From positions 1 to 30,416 of IMG/VR virus record IMGVR_UViG_3300044522_001063: a stretch of 30,416 bases of DNA; one strand, 5' to 3'. A program made the position numbers and the translations under genes. Positions 13,273 to 20,753 of this stretch are shown here, piece by piece; within the stretch, counting starts at the first letter, position 1, and each line of letters opens with the position of its first letter. Source of the DNA: a virus. The notes beneath the pieces were generated by a model, which had not been told where the DNA came from, searched no databases, and saw only the letters and a program-made list of their open reading frames with translations.

Positions 13273-13748
13273 TGCAAAAAGTAATGAAAACAAATCGGCC
13301 TATAATGACAGCAAATCCCGCTGATCGTTATACCACTATTGAAGATGCTTTGGCTACAAATTTAGCTGCATTAGGTTACACGGTATACAAAAGAAAAGGT
13401 GCTGTAATTCGTGAAACAGATGTGTTTCCATCTGTAGTTGTTTCCCCTTCTGATGATGGTGAAGAATTAGGTGTAGAAACATTTGGTGGTATTGTTGAAT
13501 TCCTTTATAACTTTAGGGTTTATTATATTCAGACTTATACAAGGGATTTAGAATTTACTGATCTTGAAGACCGTTACAAAATAAGAAAAGAAATTTATAG
13601 GATTAATCAATTCGCTGGTTCTATAAGTCCTACAAGAATTTCCATCAAAGGTATTCAACCTTTTTCAATCAATGGACAACCACAAACTGTTTACAATGTT
13701 ACGGGTTTTAGGGTACAATATGGTTTTATGGAACAAGGTTTGGTTTAA
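13272..13748 (+). CDS. Tail completion-like protein, 158 aa
   Basis: Alpha/beta protein, residues 22-50 with Y-T-T-I-E-D-A-L-A-T-N-L-A-A-L-G-Y-T-V-Y (helix then strand), a V-V-V-S-P-S-D-D-G-E-E strand-turn near residue 57, and a C-terminal strand F-R-V-Q-Y-G-F. The order is that of tail terminator or completion genes in siphophages (between connectors and tube). ATG overlaps the previous stop by one base. Assignment from synteny and general shape. Confidence 0.62.
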   Translation: MQKVMKTNRPIMTANPADRYTTIEDALATNLAALGYTVYKRKGAVIRETDVFPSVVVSPSDDGEELGVETFGGIVEFLYNFRVYYIQTYTRDLEFTDLEDRYKIRKEIYRINQFAGSISPTRISIKGIQPFSINGQPQTVYNVTGFRVQYGFMEQGLV

Positions 13749-13762
13749 CTAGGAGATAAAAA

Positions 13763-14263
13763 ATGCCAGTAGATAATATATTTCTTACAGGTAAAATTGC
13801 TTTATTTGATTTAACTAGAACAGATGGAGTTGTAGGTACTGGTACACTTCCAGTTACTACAGCAACCATTGCAACAAAAATTGAAACACCTGAATCTTCC
13901 TCTTATGCTTCAAATGGTTATACAGAACTTGTTTTAGGTATTCAATCCGCAGAAATAACTGTTGAGATTCTTTATGATAAAGTTGCATTGCCTCCAATAT
14001 TTGCTGGTATGAAAGCAGATGTTACTTTATCTCCTACTGGTGGTAGAACTGCATTTCTTGCAGCATCTCCAACAAGCACACAAGCAACTTTATCAGCAAA
14101 TGAATATTTAGCTTATGCGGGTGATCCTTTAACTTTTATTTTTGAAAATTGTACTGTAACGCAAGTTACTTACGATATGCCTGTAAAGGATCTTCAAAAA
14201 GTAAAGCTAACTTTAATTCCTTCAGCAAGTCCAGAAGTAAATTTTAGTGATGTAGCATTCTAA
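13763..14263 (+). CDS. Tail tube-like protein A, 166 aa
   Basis: Beta-rich Thr/Ser/Ala protein. It shares with the next gene a S-A-E-I-T-V-E-I-L core (about residues 57-65) and a C-terminal motif C-T-V-T-x-V-T-Y-D-x-P-V-K-D-L-Q-K-V-K-L-T-L (about 134-155). Such folded beta proteins next to tail chaperones are major tail (tube) proteins. AGGAG precedes the ATG. It could instead be a tube-extending or adaptor protein. Confidence 0.62.
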   Translation: MPVDNIFLTGKIALFDLTRTDGVVGTGTLPVTTATIATKIETPESSSYASNGYTELVLGIQSAEITVEILYDKVALPPIFAGMKADVTLSPTGGRTAFLAASPTSTQATLSANEYLAYAGDPLTFIFENCTVTQVTYDMPVKDLQKVKLTLIPSASPEVNFSDVAF

Positions 14264-14286
14264 ATTTAATTTAAGGAGTTTATACA

Positions 14287-14667
14287 ATGGCTGTTTTATC
14301 AGGAAGATTAGGATCAATTAACTTTGGTGCATTAACAAACATTCCAGCAACAAACATTTCAGTTAATTCAAAAGCTGAAGTTGTTGATACAACTAATTTT
14401 ACAGGTTTAGGTTTTGATTCTCATGCAATTGGTATGTATTCCGCTGAAATAACTTTAGACCTGTTAGAAGTTAATTCTGGTTTCGGATTGAAACAAGGTC
14501 AATCAGGAACTGTAACAATAAACGATGGTGACGATGTAACACCCGGTGCAGTTACTATTACTAATTGCCTGATCACAGGTATTAATTATGATGCTGGTGC
14601 AAAAGACATCCAAAAAATGTCTATTACATTAGCAACTAAAGGTGCTTATTCTATCATTGTTGGTTAA
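14287..14667 (+). CDS. Tail tube-like protein B, 126 aa
   Basis: Paralogue of the preceding protein: S-A-E-I-T-L-D-L-L and C-L-I-T-G-I-N-Y-D-A-G-A-K-D-I-Q-K-M-S-I-T-L align with its motifs in the same order. An AAGGAG site precedes the ATG. Which of the two forms the tube cannot be decided from sequence; the smaller one may be the tube and the larger a tail-tip or terminator variant. Confidence 0.65.
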   Translation: MAVLSGRLGSINFGALTNIPATNISVNSKAEVVDTTNFTGLGFDSHAIGMYSAEITLDLLEVNSGFGLKQGQSGTVTINDGDDVTPGAVTITNCLITGINYDAGAKDIQKMSITLATKGAYSIIVG

Positions 14668-14682
14668 ATCTAAGGGGGAAAA

Positions 14683-15105
14683 ATGGCAGATTCAGTAGGA
14701 AATATTTTGAATTCATCTGGTGAAGGTTCACAAACGATTGAATTTAAGGGGAAAAAATATACTGCAAGTTTGATTACTCAAAAAGTAAAAGCTGATTTTG
14801 AAAAGTCGATGGAAAAAAAAGCTTTAGATTCAATTTTTACTTTGAAGGATCGGCTTGAACCTGTTGAATTTCGAGAAGCTGTAAGTGGTGTTACTAGAGA
14901 TATTGCTTCAGGTGTTTATTCTTTTGGATCAGAAAATTGTGTAGCGTTTTTAACAACTCCTGTAGGTGTTTTAACATTCGCTTCAATACTTTTTTCTGCT
15001 CCTGAAAATGAAATGCAAGATTTAGTTCTTTCTGAAAAAGAAAGATTTGAAGCAGTTATGGAAATCGTAAGGGAAAAAAGTTTCCCAAACGCAAGGAGGG
15101 AGTAA
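14683..15105 (+). CDS. Tail assembly chaperone, short product (gpG-like), 140 aa
   Basis: Position before the tape measure, with a second frame just downstream, is that of the lambda G/GT pair that chaperones tape measure folding. The protein is alpha/beta with a conserved-looking T-I-E-F-K-G-K-K-Y-T-A-S-L strand at residues 17-30 and a C-terminal helix. The frame is closed at 15105. At 15081-15087 the reading frame crosses TTTCCCA in phase as T-TTC-CCA, a canonical -1 slippery heptamer, just seven codons before the stop. Ribosome-binding GGGGG lies upstream. Confidence 0.78.
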   Translation: MADSVGNILNSSGEGSQTIEFKGKKYTASLITQKVKADFEKSMEKKALDSIFTLKDRLEPVEFREAVSGVTRDIASGVYSFGSENCVAFLTTPVGVLTFASILFSAPENEMQDLVLSEKERFEAVMEIVREKSFPNARRE

Positions 15106-15455
15106 GTTCATCCAAAAGATATGAACCTATTCCCCCGCCTAATTTAATTAATTACTATGTTCACTTAATGGATAAACCTTATCTATTAAGGCCTTGGGAG
15201 ATAGAAAAATTAACCGATATGCAGATTGTTGAACTGTACTACAGAAAAAGAGATGATAAGGGGATACCACTAGAAATACACGATGAAAAGCATGAATGGG
15301 ATACTAGGAAAAAAGTAGTACCTGAAGAATTAGCAATGTTTAATAAGTATCAAAATTTTATGAAAACGGGTTCTATGTTAGGTGGTTCACCCAAGCAATT
15401 AAATAAATCTTGGGTTGATAAATTTGGAAAAATACCGGAAAAACCAAATGGCTAA
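15087..15455 (+). CDS. Tail assembly chaperone, frameshift extension (T part)
   Basis: After a -1 slip on T-TTC-CCA, translation continues from 15087 with no stop until 15455, giving a fusion of 135 + 122 = 257 residues. The extension contains R-P-W-E-I-E-K-L-T-D-M-Q-I-V-E-L-Y-Y-R-K-R-D (about residues 30-51 of the extension), a pattern typical of the T domain. The possible ATG at 15168 has no Shine-Dalgarno, so independent initiation is unlikely. The stop overlaps the tape measure ATG. Confidence 0.78.
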   Translation, partial: KRKEGVSSSKRYEPIPPPNLINYYVHLMDKPYLLRPWEIEKLTDMQIVELYYRKRDDKGIPLEIHDEKHEWDTRKKVVPEELAMFNKYQNFMKTGSMLGGSPKQLNKSWVDKFGKIPEKPNG

Positions 15456-17925
15456 AGATATTCCAATTGATTCCGGTTCAGATTTTACAGCAGATGTTGT
15501 AAAAGCTGTTGAAGCAATTGCCCAAAACATAAAGAATTCATCAACCGCTTTTACAGGTAATTTTGATAAAGTTTCTAATTCAATTAAGACAATGCAAAAA
15601 GCGGTTGTAACTTCTGTTAAGCAGATTAAATTAGTTGCACCAGTAAATAAAAAAGATGTTAAGAAGGAAGAAACAAAAGATTTAACATCTGAATTTTCAA
15701 GAATTGTAGACGCAATTCAGAATATAAAATTAGTTTCCCCGGTTGAAAAACAAATCAAAAAAGAACCTGAGAAAAAAAAATCAAAATCTGAAAATAAAAA
15801 AGATACTATAAAAGAAAAAGAATCTAAGGCTGTTAAACCTAAAGATCCTATAAATTATACGAAGCCAATTTCATCAGGTTTTAAATCAATCATTACAGCA
15901 ATTGCAACCTCAACAAAGCAAGTTATATCAGCAATTTCTAAAATCAAATTAGGTAAAGAACCCAAAGAATCTATTAAAGAATCTTCTGAAAAATCATCTA
16001 AAGAATCTTCCGAAAAATCATCTAAAGAATCTGTTAAAGAATCTAAAAAAGAATCTGTTAAAGAATCAATCAAGGACAAGTCTGTTAAAGAATCTAAAGA
16101 AACAATAAAGGAATCTTCTAAAGAATCTGTTAAGGAATCTAAAGATAAATCAAAAGATTATTCAAAGGAACTTTCATCAGGTTTTAAATCTGTAACAACT
16201 TCTGTAAAGGATATGACAAAAGAAATTGTTGCATCTGTTGGAAAAATAAAACTAGATGTTGGTAAACCTGAAAAATCAAAAGCAGAAAAGAAAAAAGAAA
16301 CAGAAGGTAAAGCAAATTTTGCTGAAGATATTTCTTCCGGTTTTGCTTCTATCGTTACTTCTGTTTATGAAGCATCAATACTAATTACTAATGCTGTTCT
16401 TGAAATTGGAACAGAGATTGTAAACGAATTAACAAAAACTAAAGAACAACCCAAAAAAGAATCTAAAGAAAAGTCCGGGCCTGATTACACTCCTGATTCA
16501 TCGATGGATGAAAAAGAAAAAACAGATATTAAAAAAGAAGGTTACAAAGATAAGTCTAAAAAAGAACCTAAAGCAAAAGGGATTTCTATAGCTAAAGCAG
16601 TTATTGAAATCAAGCAAGCAATTATAAATATTGGAAAAGGTAAAGAAAAAGAAAGTAAAAAAGAAAAGGAAAGTAAAAAGGAAAAGGAAAGTAAATCATC
16701 AGTATCTTCTATAATTCCTGATTTAAAAAAAGCTTTTAGTTCTTTAATAAATAAAATTCCCGGTGCATCACAAATATCAAAAGGTGGTTTAGTTGGAGAA
16801 AAATTTTCAGGATTAAAAACTGTTGGTGCTGCTGTTGGTGGTTCTGTTGGTAGTGCTGTTGGTGGTGCTGCAAGTAGCGTAGCAAGTAAAGCTGCATCAG
16901 GTTTAGGAATGGCTTTAAATTCTGTAACTGGTTCAGTTGCTATTGCTTCAGGTGCAATTGGAATGTTTGGTTCATACATTGAAAAATCTAACCCCGCATT
17001 GATGGAACAATTTGGAATTATTCTAAATGATTTAGGTGGTGTAATTGGTCGATCTCTTGCACCAGTAATTCAAACACTATTGCCATTGTTTCGCCAATTT
17101 GCTGATTACATTGATTATGCAATGAAGTTAATTCAACCTTCCATTAATGTTGTAATTAACGCATTTAAAGCATTAGCCGGGCCTCTAATGGAAGCGGGTG
17201 CAACAATTTTAAAAGTGTTTGCCCCTGTATTAGTTTTTGCAGCAAAAATTCTTGAAGGTTTAGTTATTGTTGTTACTCCTTTGATTGATGCTTTTGCAGA
17301 ATTTATTGAAATAATTGGCGAAATGTTTGCAGCATTTTTTGATGGTATTGGCATAACTGAAATTATGATGAATGGCTTTAAATTAATGGCAGACGGTGTA
17401 AAGATTTTGGTAGGTGCGATAGGTTGGGCAGCGGGTGCATTTTACCAAGTAGTAGGTGCAGCAATAAAAGGAATTGGGTTTCTAATCAGCAAGATTCCGT
17501 TAACAGGTGATCTTGGAAAAACCTTGATGAAAATGGGCGATGATGCTGATAAAGCGGGAGAAAAATTAAGAAATTCCGGTGCTGATATGATTTCATCAGG
17601 GTTAACAGGTAAGGAAAGAGAAAAAAAACCCTCTAAAATTAAAAAAGATGCTTCTGTTGGTGCAGCGGTTCGTGAAGCTCAAGAGGTTTCAATCTCAGGT
17701 ATTGGCGATGATATCCGTAAATCGGCAATGATGGCAGGGCAAGGGCAAAAAACACAAGAAGAAGCTTTGAATGATATTAGTAAAAATCTAGAAAAGAACA
17801 ATCTTGCAGCAGCAGTTGCACAGGGAATGATTGAAGCACAATCAAAAATTGGAGATAAACCACAAGGATTTACAAACGATACTGATTATTCTGGTTCAGG
17901 TGGTTCTTTTGAAGCACCATCATAA
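15448..17925 (+). CDS. Tape measure protein, 825 aa
   Basis: Sets tail length and later forms the DNA channel into the host. Residues about 75-240 are Lys/Glu/Ser-rich, with dozens of K-E-S triplets. Four or more related segments S-S-G-F-x-S-I (about 76, 141, 241, 295) each followed by a hydrophobic helix and K-I-K-L are interspersed. Residues about 445-690 are hydrophobic, with likely membrane-inserting helices, as in other tape measures. The ATG at 15448 overlaps the chaperone stop; a TTG at 15415 would add eleven residues and lacks support. No lysozyme or peptidase domain is recognisable inside it. At 1.5 angstrom per residue, the tail would be about 120 nm long if fully helical. Confidence 0.87.
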   Translation: MAKDIPIDSGSDFTADVVKAVEAIAQNIKNSSTAFTGNFDKVSNSIKTMQKAVVTSVKQIKLVAPVNKKDVKKEETKDLTSEFSRIVDAIQNIKLVSPVEKQIKKEPEKKKSKSENKKDTIKEKESKAVKPKDPINYTKPISSGFKSIITAIATSTKQVISAISKIKLGKEPKESIKESSEKSSKESSEKSSKESVKESKKESVKESIKDKSVKESKETIKESSKESVKESKDKSKDYSKELSSGFKSVTTSVKDMTKEIVASVGKIKLDVGKPEKSKAEKKKETEGKANFAEDISSGFASIVTSVYEASILITNAVLEIGTEIVNELTKTKEQPKKESKEKSGPDYTPDSSMDEKEKTDIKKEGYKDKSKKEPKAKGISIAKAVIEIKQAIINIGKGKEKESKKEKESKKEKESKSSVSSIIPDLKKAFSSLINKIPGASQISKGGLVGEKFSGLKTVGAAVGGSVGSAVGGAASSVASKAASGLGMALNSVTGSVAIASGAIGMFGSYIEKSNPALMEQFGIILNDLGGVIGRSLAPVIQTLLPLFRQFADYIDYAMKLIQPSINVVINAFKALAGPLMEAGATILKVFAPVLVFAAKILEGLVIVVTPLIDAFAEFIEIIGEMFAAFFDGIGITEIMMNGFKLMADGVKILVGAIGWAAGAFYQVVGAAIKGIGFLISKIPLTGDLGKTLMKMGDDADKAGEKLRNSGADMISSGLTGKEREKKPSKIKKDASVGAAVREAQEVSISGIGDDIRKSAMMAGQGQKTQEEALNDISKNLEKNNLAAAVAQGMIEAQSKIGDKPQGFTNDTDYSGSGGSFEAPS

Positions 17926-17934
17926 GGAAAAAAA

Positions 17935-19230
17935 ATGCCAACGATTCCAATTGGTTTAGAAACAGCTTGGGTTGATAACACTATTGCCGAACGAATCGGA
18001 AGTAGTTCACCCAATTCCGCATCATTTAATTCTGATGGTAATTCTAGAGCATCAATGACTTATCTTGTTGATGGATTTGGTACGGATCTTGCACAACAAA
18101 ACCCATTAGTTGCATTTTGTCAACAAGCTTTAGGTACTACAAAAATAAGCGAACTTTTTAACGATGGATCTTTGGAACGATCTTCGCCAATGGCACACCC
18201 ACAATATCGATGGCTTTATGCTGATAGTATTTCTTCAATTCGTGGTTTGGGTTTACTTAGAGAATCGCAAGAAGATCCTTCTTCACCTTTAGTTCCTTGG
18301 GTTACTGCTTCAGATACTTCCTATCAATTAACAGCACCATATTTTACAATCTATTCAAAGTATGAAGTAACAGTTGAGTTTGGCCCAAGACCTTACCTTG
18401 CAATTAATGATCCAACGATGTTGGCACTAGAAGCAGAACACCCCGGTGAATATGCAATCATTGGGCCTGATAATACTTATTCAAAAGATGATGGAACACA
18501 AATAACAATTGCTGGTTCTCCATTCCGTGAATATATGCGTTTTACAACATTCACAACGGAAACTTCAGCAGAATATTTAACCCTTAAAGGTGGTCAATTT
18601 CAGTTTGTTTCTGATGTTACTGATCCCCCAATCAATGGAACAACTATCCCCGGTTTCTTTGGAAAAACATTAATTCCAAAAACAACTATTAAAATTACTT
18701 GGTTTGATGTTCCTTACAATTTTGTTGATCCTAATTCGACAGCATCAACAAATATTTATCAAGGTTTAGGAAGGGTAAATCAAAAATGGTTTTATGGTTT
18801 TGCCCCCGGTGAATTGCTTTTTGTTGGATTTTCTAATACGCAAAAAATGCGAAATCAATTTGATGTGTTTGATTATTCTTTAGCTAATGCAGCAGATTTA
18901 CCCGATATAAACACAATACTTTTAACTGATATTACATTTAACTTTTTATACATTCCTATTTTTTCTTATGACAAAACAGGAAATATTTATCCAGCAACTC
19001 CAACAGGTGTTATTAATCCTTTAAATTTAAGCTATGTAAACGCTGGACATAATTTGGCAATGAGTAACGCAAACAAAAAATATTATCCTGTTGTTTCCTT
19101 AGATGTTCCTCCTGACCCATTACCAGTAAATTGGGATAAAACAGAAAAAAAACCAATATATCCTAGTTATCCATTTGAATTAATGTTCAATGCTTTGCCT
19201 TATATCATGGCAGAAGAACCAACTGTATAA
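17935..19230 (+). CDS. Distal tail protein, 431 aa
   Basis: Not assigned to a named family. The location directly after the tape measure is where the distal tail or baseplate hub genes of siphophages lie. Beta-rich, Pro/Asp/Gly-containing, with a central T-I-A-G-S-P-F-R-E-Y-M-R-F-T-T-F-T segment and F-Y-G-F-A-P-G-E-L-L-F-V-G-F-S. No recognisable enzymatic motif. AAGGA precedes the ATG. Could be a distal tail adaptor or baseplate component. Confidence 0.65.
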   Translation: MPTIPIGLETAWVDNTIAERIGSSSPNSASFNSDGNSRASMTYLVDGFGTDLAQQNPLVAFCQQALGTTKISELFNDGSLERSSPMAHPQYRWLYADSISSIRGLGLLRESQEDPSSPLVPWVTASDTSYQLTAPYFTIYSKYEVTVEFGPRPYLAINDPTMLALEAEHPGEYAIIGPDNTYSKDDGTQITIAGSPFREYMRFTTFTTETSAEYLTLKGGQFQFVSDVTDPPINGTTIPGFFGKTLIPKTTIKITWFDVPYNFVDPNSTASTNIYQGLGRVNQKWFYGFAPGELLFVGFSNTQKMRNQFDVFDYSLANAADLPDINTILLTDITFNFLYIPIFSYDKTGNIYPATPTGVINPLNLSYVNAGHNLAMSNANKKYYPVVSLDVPPDPLPVNWDKTEKKPIYPSYPFELMFNALPYIMAEEPTV

Positions 19231-19239
19231 AGGAAAATT

Positions 19240-19590
19240 ATGAACGCTGGAACATACAATATAATTTGCGAACAAGGTGCAACATTTCAACGAATAATAA
19301 CGGTTGTAAATGCTGATGGAACTTTACCGGATTACAATTCATCAACTGCAAGAATGCAAGTAAGACCTACAGTTGAATCGGCAACAATAATAATTGAATT
19401 AACAACTGAAAACGGAAGAATTACATTATTAGATAATACGATTACCTTAGATATTCTTGCAGATGATACGACAATTCTTGCTGCTGGTGCTTATAAGTAC
19501 GATTTAGAAATTGAAACAGGTGCGGATGTAATTCGTTTAGTTCAAGGAAATTTTACAGTTTCACCTGAAGTTACAAGGGTAAACCCATAA
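19240..19590 (+). CDS. Baseplate/tail-tip beta-sandwich protein, 116 aa
   Basis: The pattern N-I-I-C-E-Q-G-A-T-F-Q-R at the start, A-R-M-Q-V-R in the middle, then L-T-T-E-N-G-R-I-T-L and A-G-A-Y-K-Y-D-L-E and a final V-x-G-N-F-T-V-S-P-E-V-T-R is one I know from small proteins next to tail fibre genes in many phages: a single Ig-like or lectin-like beta sandwich. Its TAATG stop/start overlap couples it to the fibre gene that follows, suggesting an adaptor that attaches that fibre. Confidence 0.7.
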   Translation: MNAGTYNIICEQGATFQRIITVVNADGTLPDYNSSTARMQVRPTVESATIIIELTTENGRITLLDNTITLDILADDTTILAAGAYKYDLEIETGADVIRLVQGNFTVSPEVTRVNP

Positions 19591-20753
19591 TGGCTAATAC
19601 AGATATTTTTGCAAGGGTTATTGTTAATGAAGACCCCGTTAAAGCAACTGTTGTTGTACCTCAGATTGTTGCAACAATTAACGATCCGTCTTCAAAAGTT
19701 GTTATCAATAATGATTCTTCTGTTGCTGTTTTTCGTTATGTTTCTTTTACTCCTTCTTCTTTTTCTGTTGGCTTGACTGCTCAAAACAATATTTTTTCTG
19801 TTTCAAATTCTCCTGTTACTTCTCAAGGTGTTATTGATTTAAGTTTTATTTCACAAGGGCAAAATACTTTTCTTGCAGCTTCTTCAACTAAAAATAGTGT
19901 TCCTGATTTTAGAAAAATAACACAAGCAGATTTACCAGATTTATCAGGAACTTATTTAACTTCAGTATCTCGTAATGGAACGCTTACAGGTTATGGTACA
20001 ACAGCATCACCGCTTCAAGTTGTTACAGGTGGTTCTGTTGGTACAGTAAATTCTGTTGCAATAACATCAACAGATTTTACAATTTCCGGTTCTCCTATTA
20101 CAAACTCTGGAACCATAATTGCTAATATTGCAACTACTGGTGTTTCTTCTGGAACTTATGGTAGTGCAACACAAGTTCCAATTATTACAGTTAATGCAAA
20201 AGGTCAAGTAACAGATGCAACTACAACATCAATTTCAATACCAACGCAAGGTTTAACATCTGTTGGTATTCTTTCAGCAAGTTTAACTGTAACAAATTCT
20301 CCAAGAACAACAGATGGAAACATAACTTTAGAAACTGCTCCAACTGGAGTAACTACAGGTGTATACGGAAGCAATTCGTCCATTCCACAAATTACAATTG
20401 GGCCTGATGGTAGAATAACATCAGCAGTAAATTTATCTGTAGGAACTCCCGGTAGTGGTATTGGTACAGTTACATCTGTTGGATTAGTTTCATCGACATT
20501 ATCTGTAACTTCTACACCAATTACTTCTAATGGATTTCTAGCGGTTGATCTTTCTTCTTCTGGTGTAATTGCTGGAACATATGGAAATTCATTTAACATT
20601 CCTATTGTTACGGTTAATTCCTTTGGGCAGATAACTAGTGTTAGCACAAGCGAAATAAGCCCACTTCCAGCGGGTGGTTTAACTAGTCAGGTATTAACAT
20701 ACAATAATGAAGATGAACAAGCTTGGGTGTATTCTGATGGGGGTACATGGTAA
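19590..20753 (+). CDS. Tail fibre protein, 387 aa, beta-repeat rich
   Basis: Starts in a one-base overlap with the previous stop. The N-terminal 100 residues (F-A-R-V-I-V-N-E-D-P) likely anchor it to the tail. From residue about 150 three near-copies of a 65-residue module follow, each with a G-T-Y-G/G-V-Y-G step, I-P-x-I-T-V-x-x-x-G-x-I/V-T and T-S-V-G; the same module recurs once in the larger fibre downstream. Such Thr/Ser/Val-rich repeats form trimeric beta-helical shafts. C-terminus ends in G-G-T-W. Proteins of this kind bind the host surface. Confidence 0.75.
   Translation: MANTDIFARVIVNEDPVKATVVVPQIVATINDPSSKVVINNDSSVAVFRYVSFTPSSFSVGLTAQNNIFSVSNSPVTSQGVIDLSFISQGQNTFLAASSTKNSVPDFRKITQADLPDLSGTYLTSVSRNGTLTGYGTTASPLQVVTGGSVGTVNSVAITSTDFTISGSPITNSGTIIANIATTGVSSGTYGSATQVPIITVNAKGQVTDATTTSISIPTQGLTSVGILSASLTVTNSPRTTDGNITLETAPTGVTTGVYGSNSSIPQITIGPDGRITSAVNLSVGTPGSGIGTVTSVGLVSSTLSVTSTPITSNGFLAVDLSSSGVIAGTYGNSFNIPIVTVNSFGQITSVSTSEISPLPAGGLTSQVLTYNNEDEQAWVYSDGGTW

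Noticed and set aside
15070-15080. GGGAAAAAAG as slippery site
   Set aside because: Out of phase: codons read AGG-GAA-AAA-AGT, so re-pairing at -1 fails; TTTCCCA just downstream is in phase.
15415-15447. TTG start for a longer tape measure
   Set aside because: It overlaps the chaperone extension deeply, has no ribosome-binding site, and ATG 15448 fits the stop/start overlap better.
15168-15455. Independent 95-residue gene
   Set aside because: No Shine-Dalgarno before ATG 15168, and the frame is open back to a perfect -1 slippery site in the preceding gene.
15855-16979. Antisense frames over the tape measure
   Set aside because: Products are mirror images of K-E-S and hydrophobic repeats; no start context.
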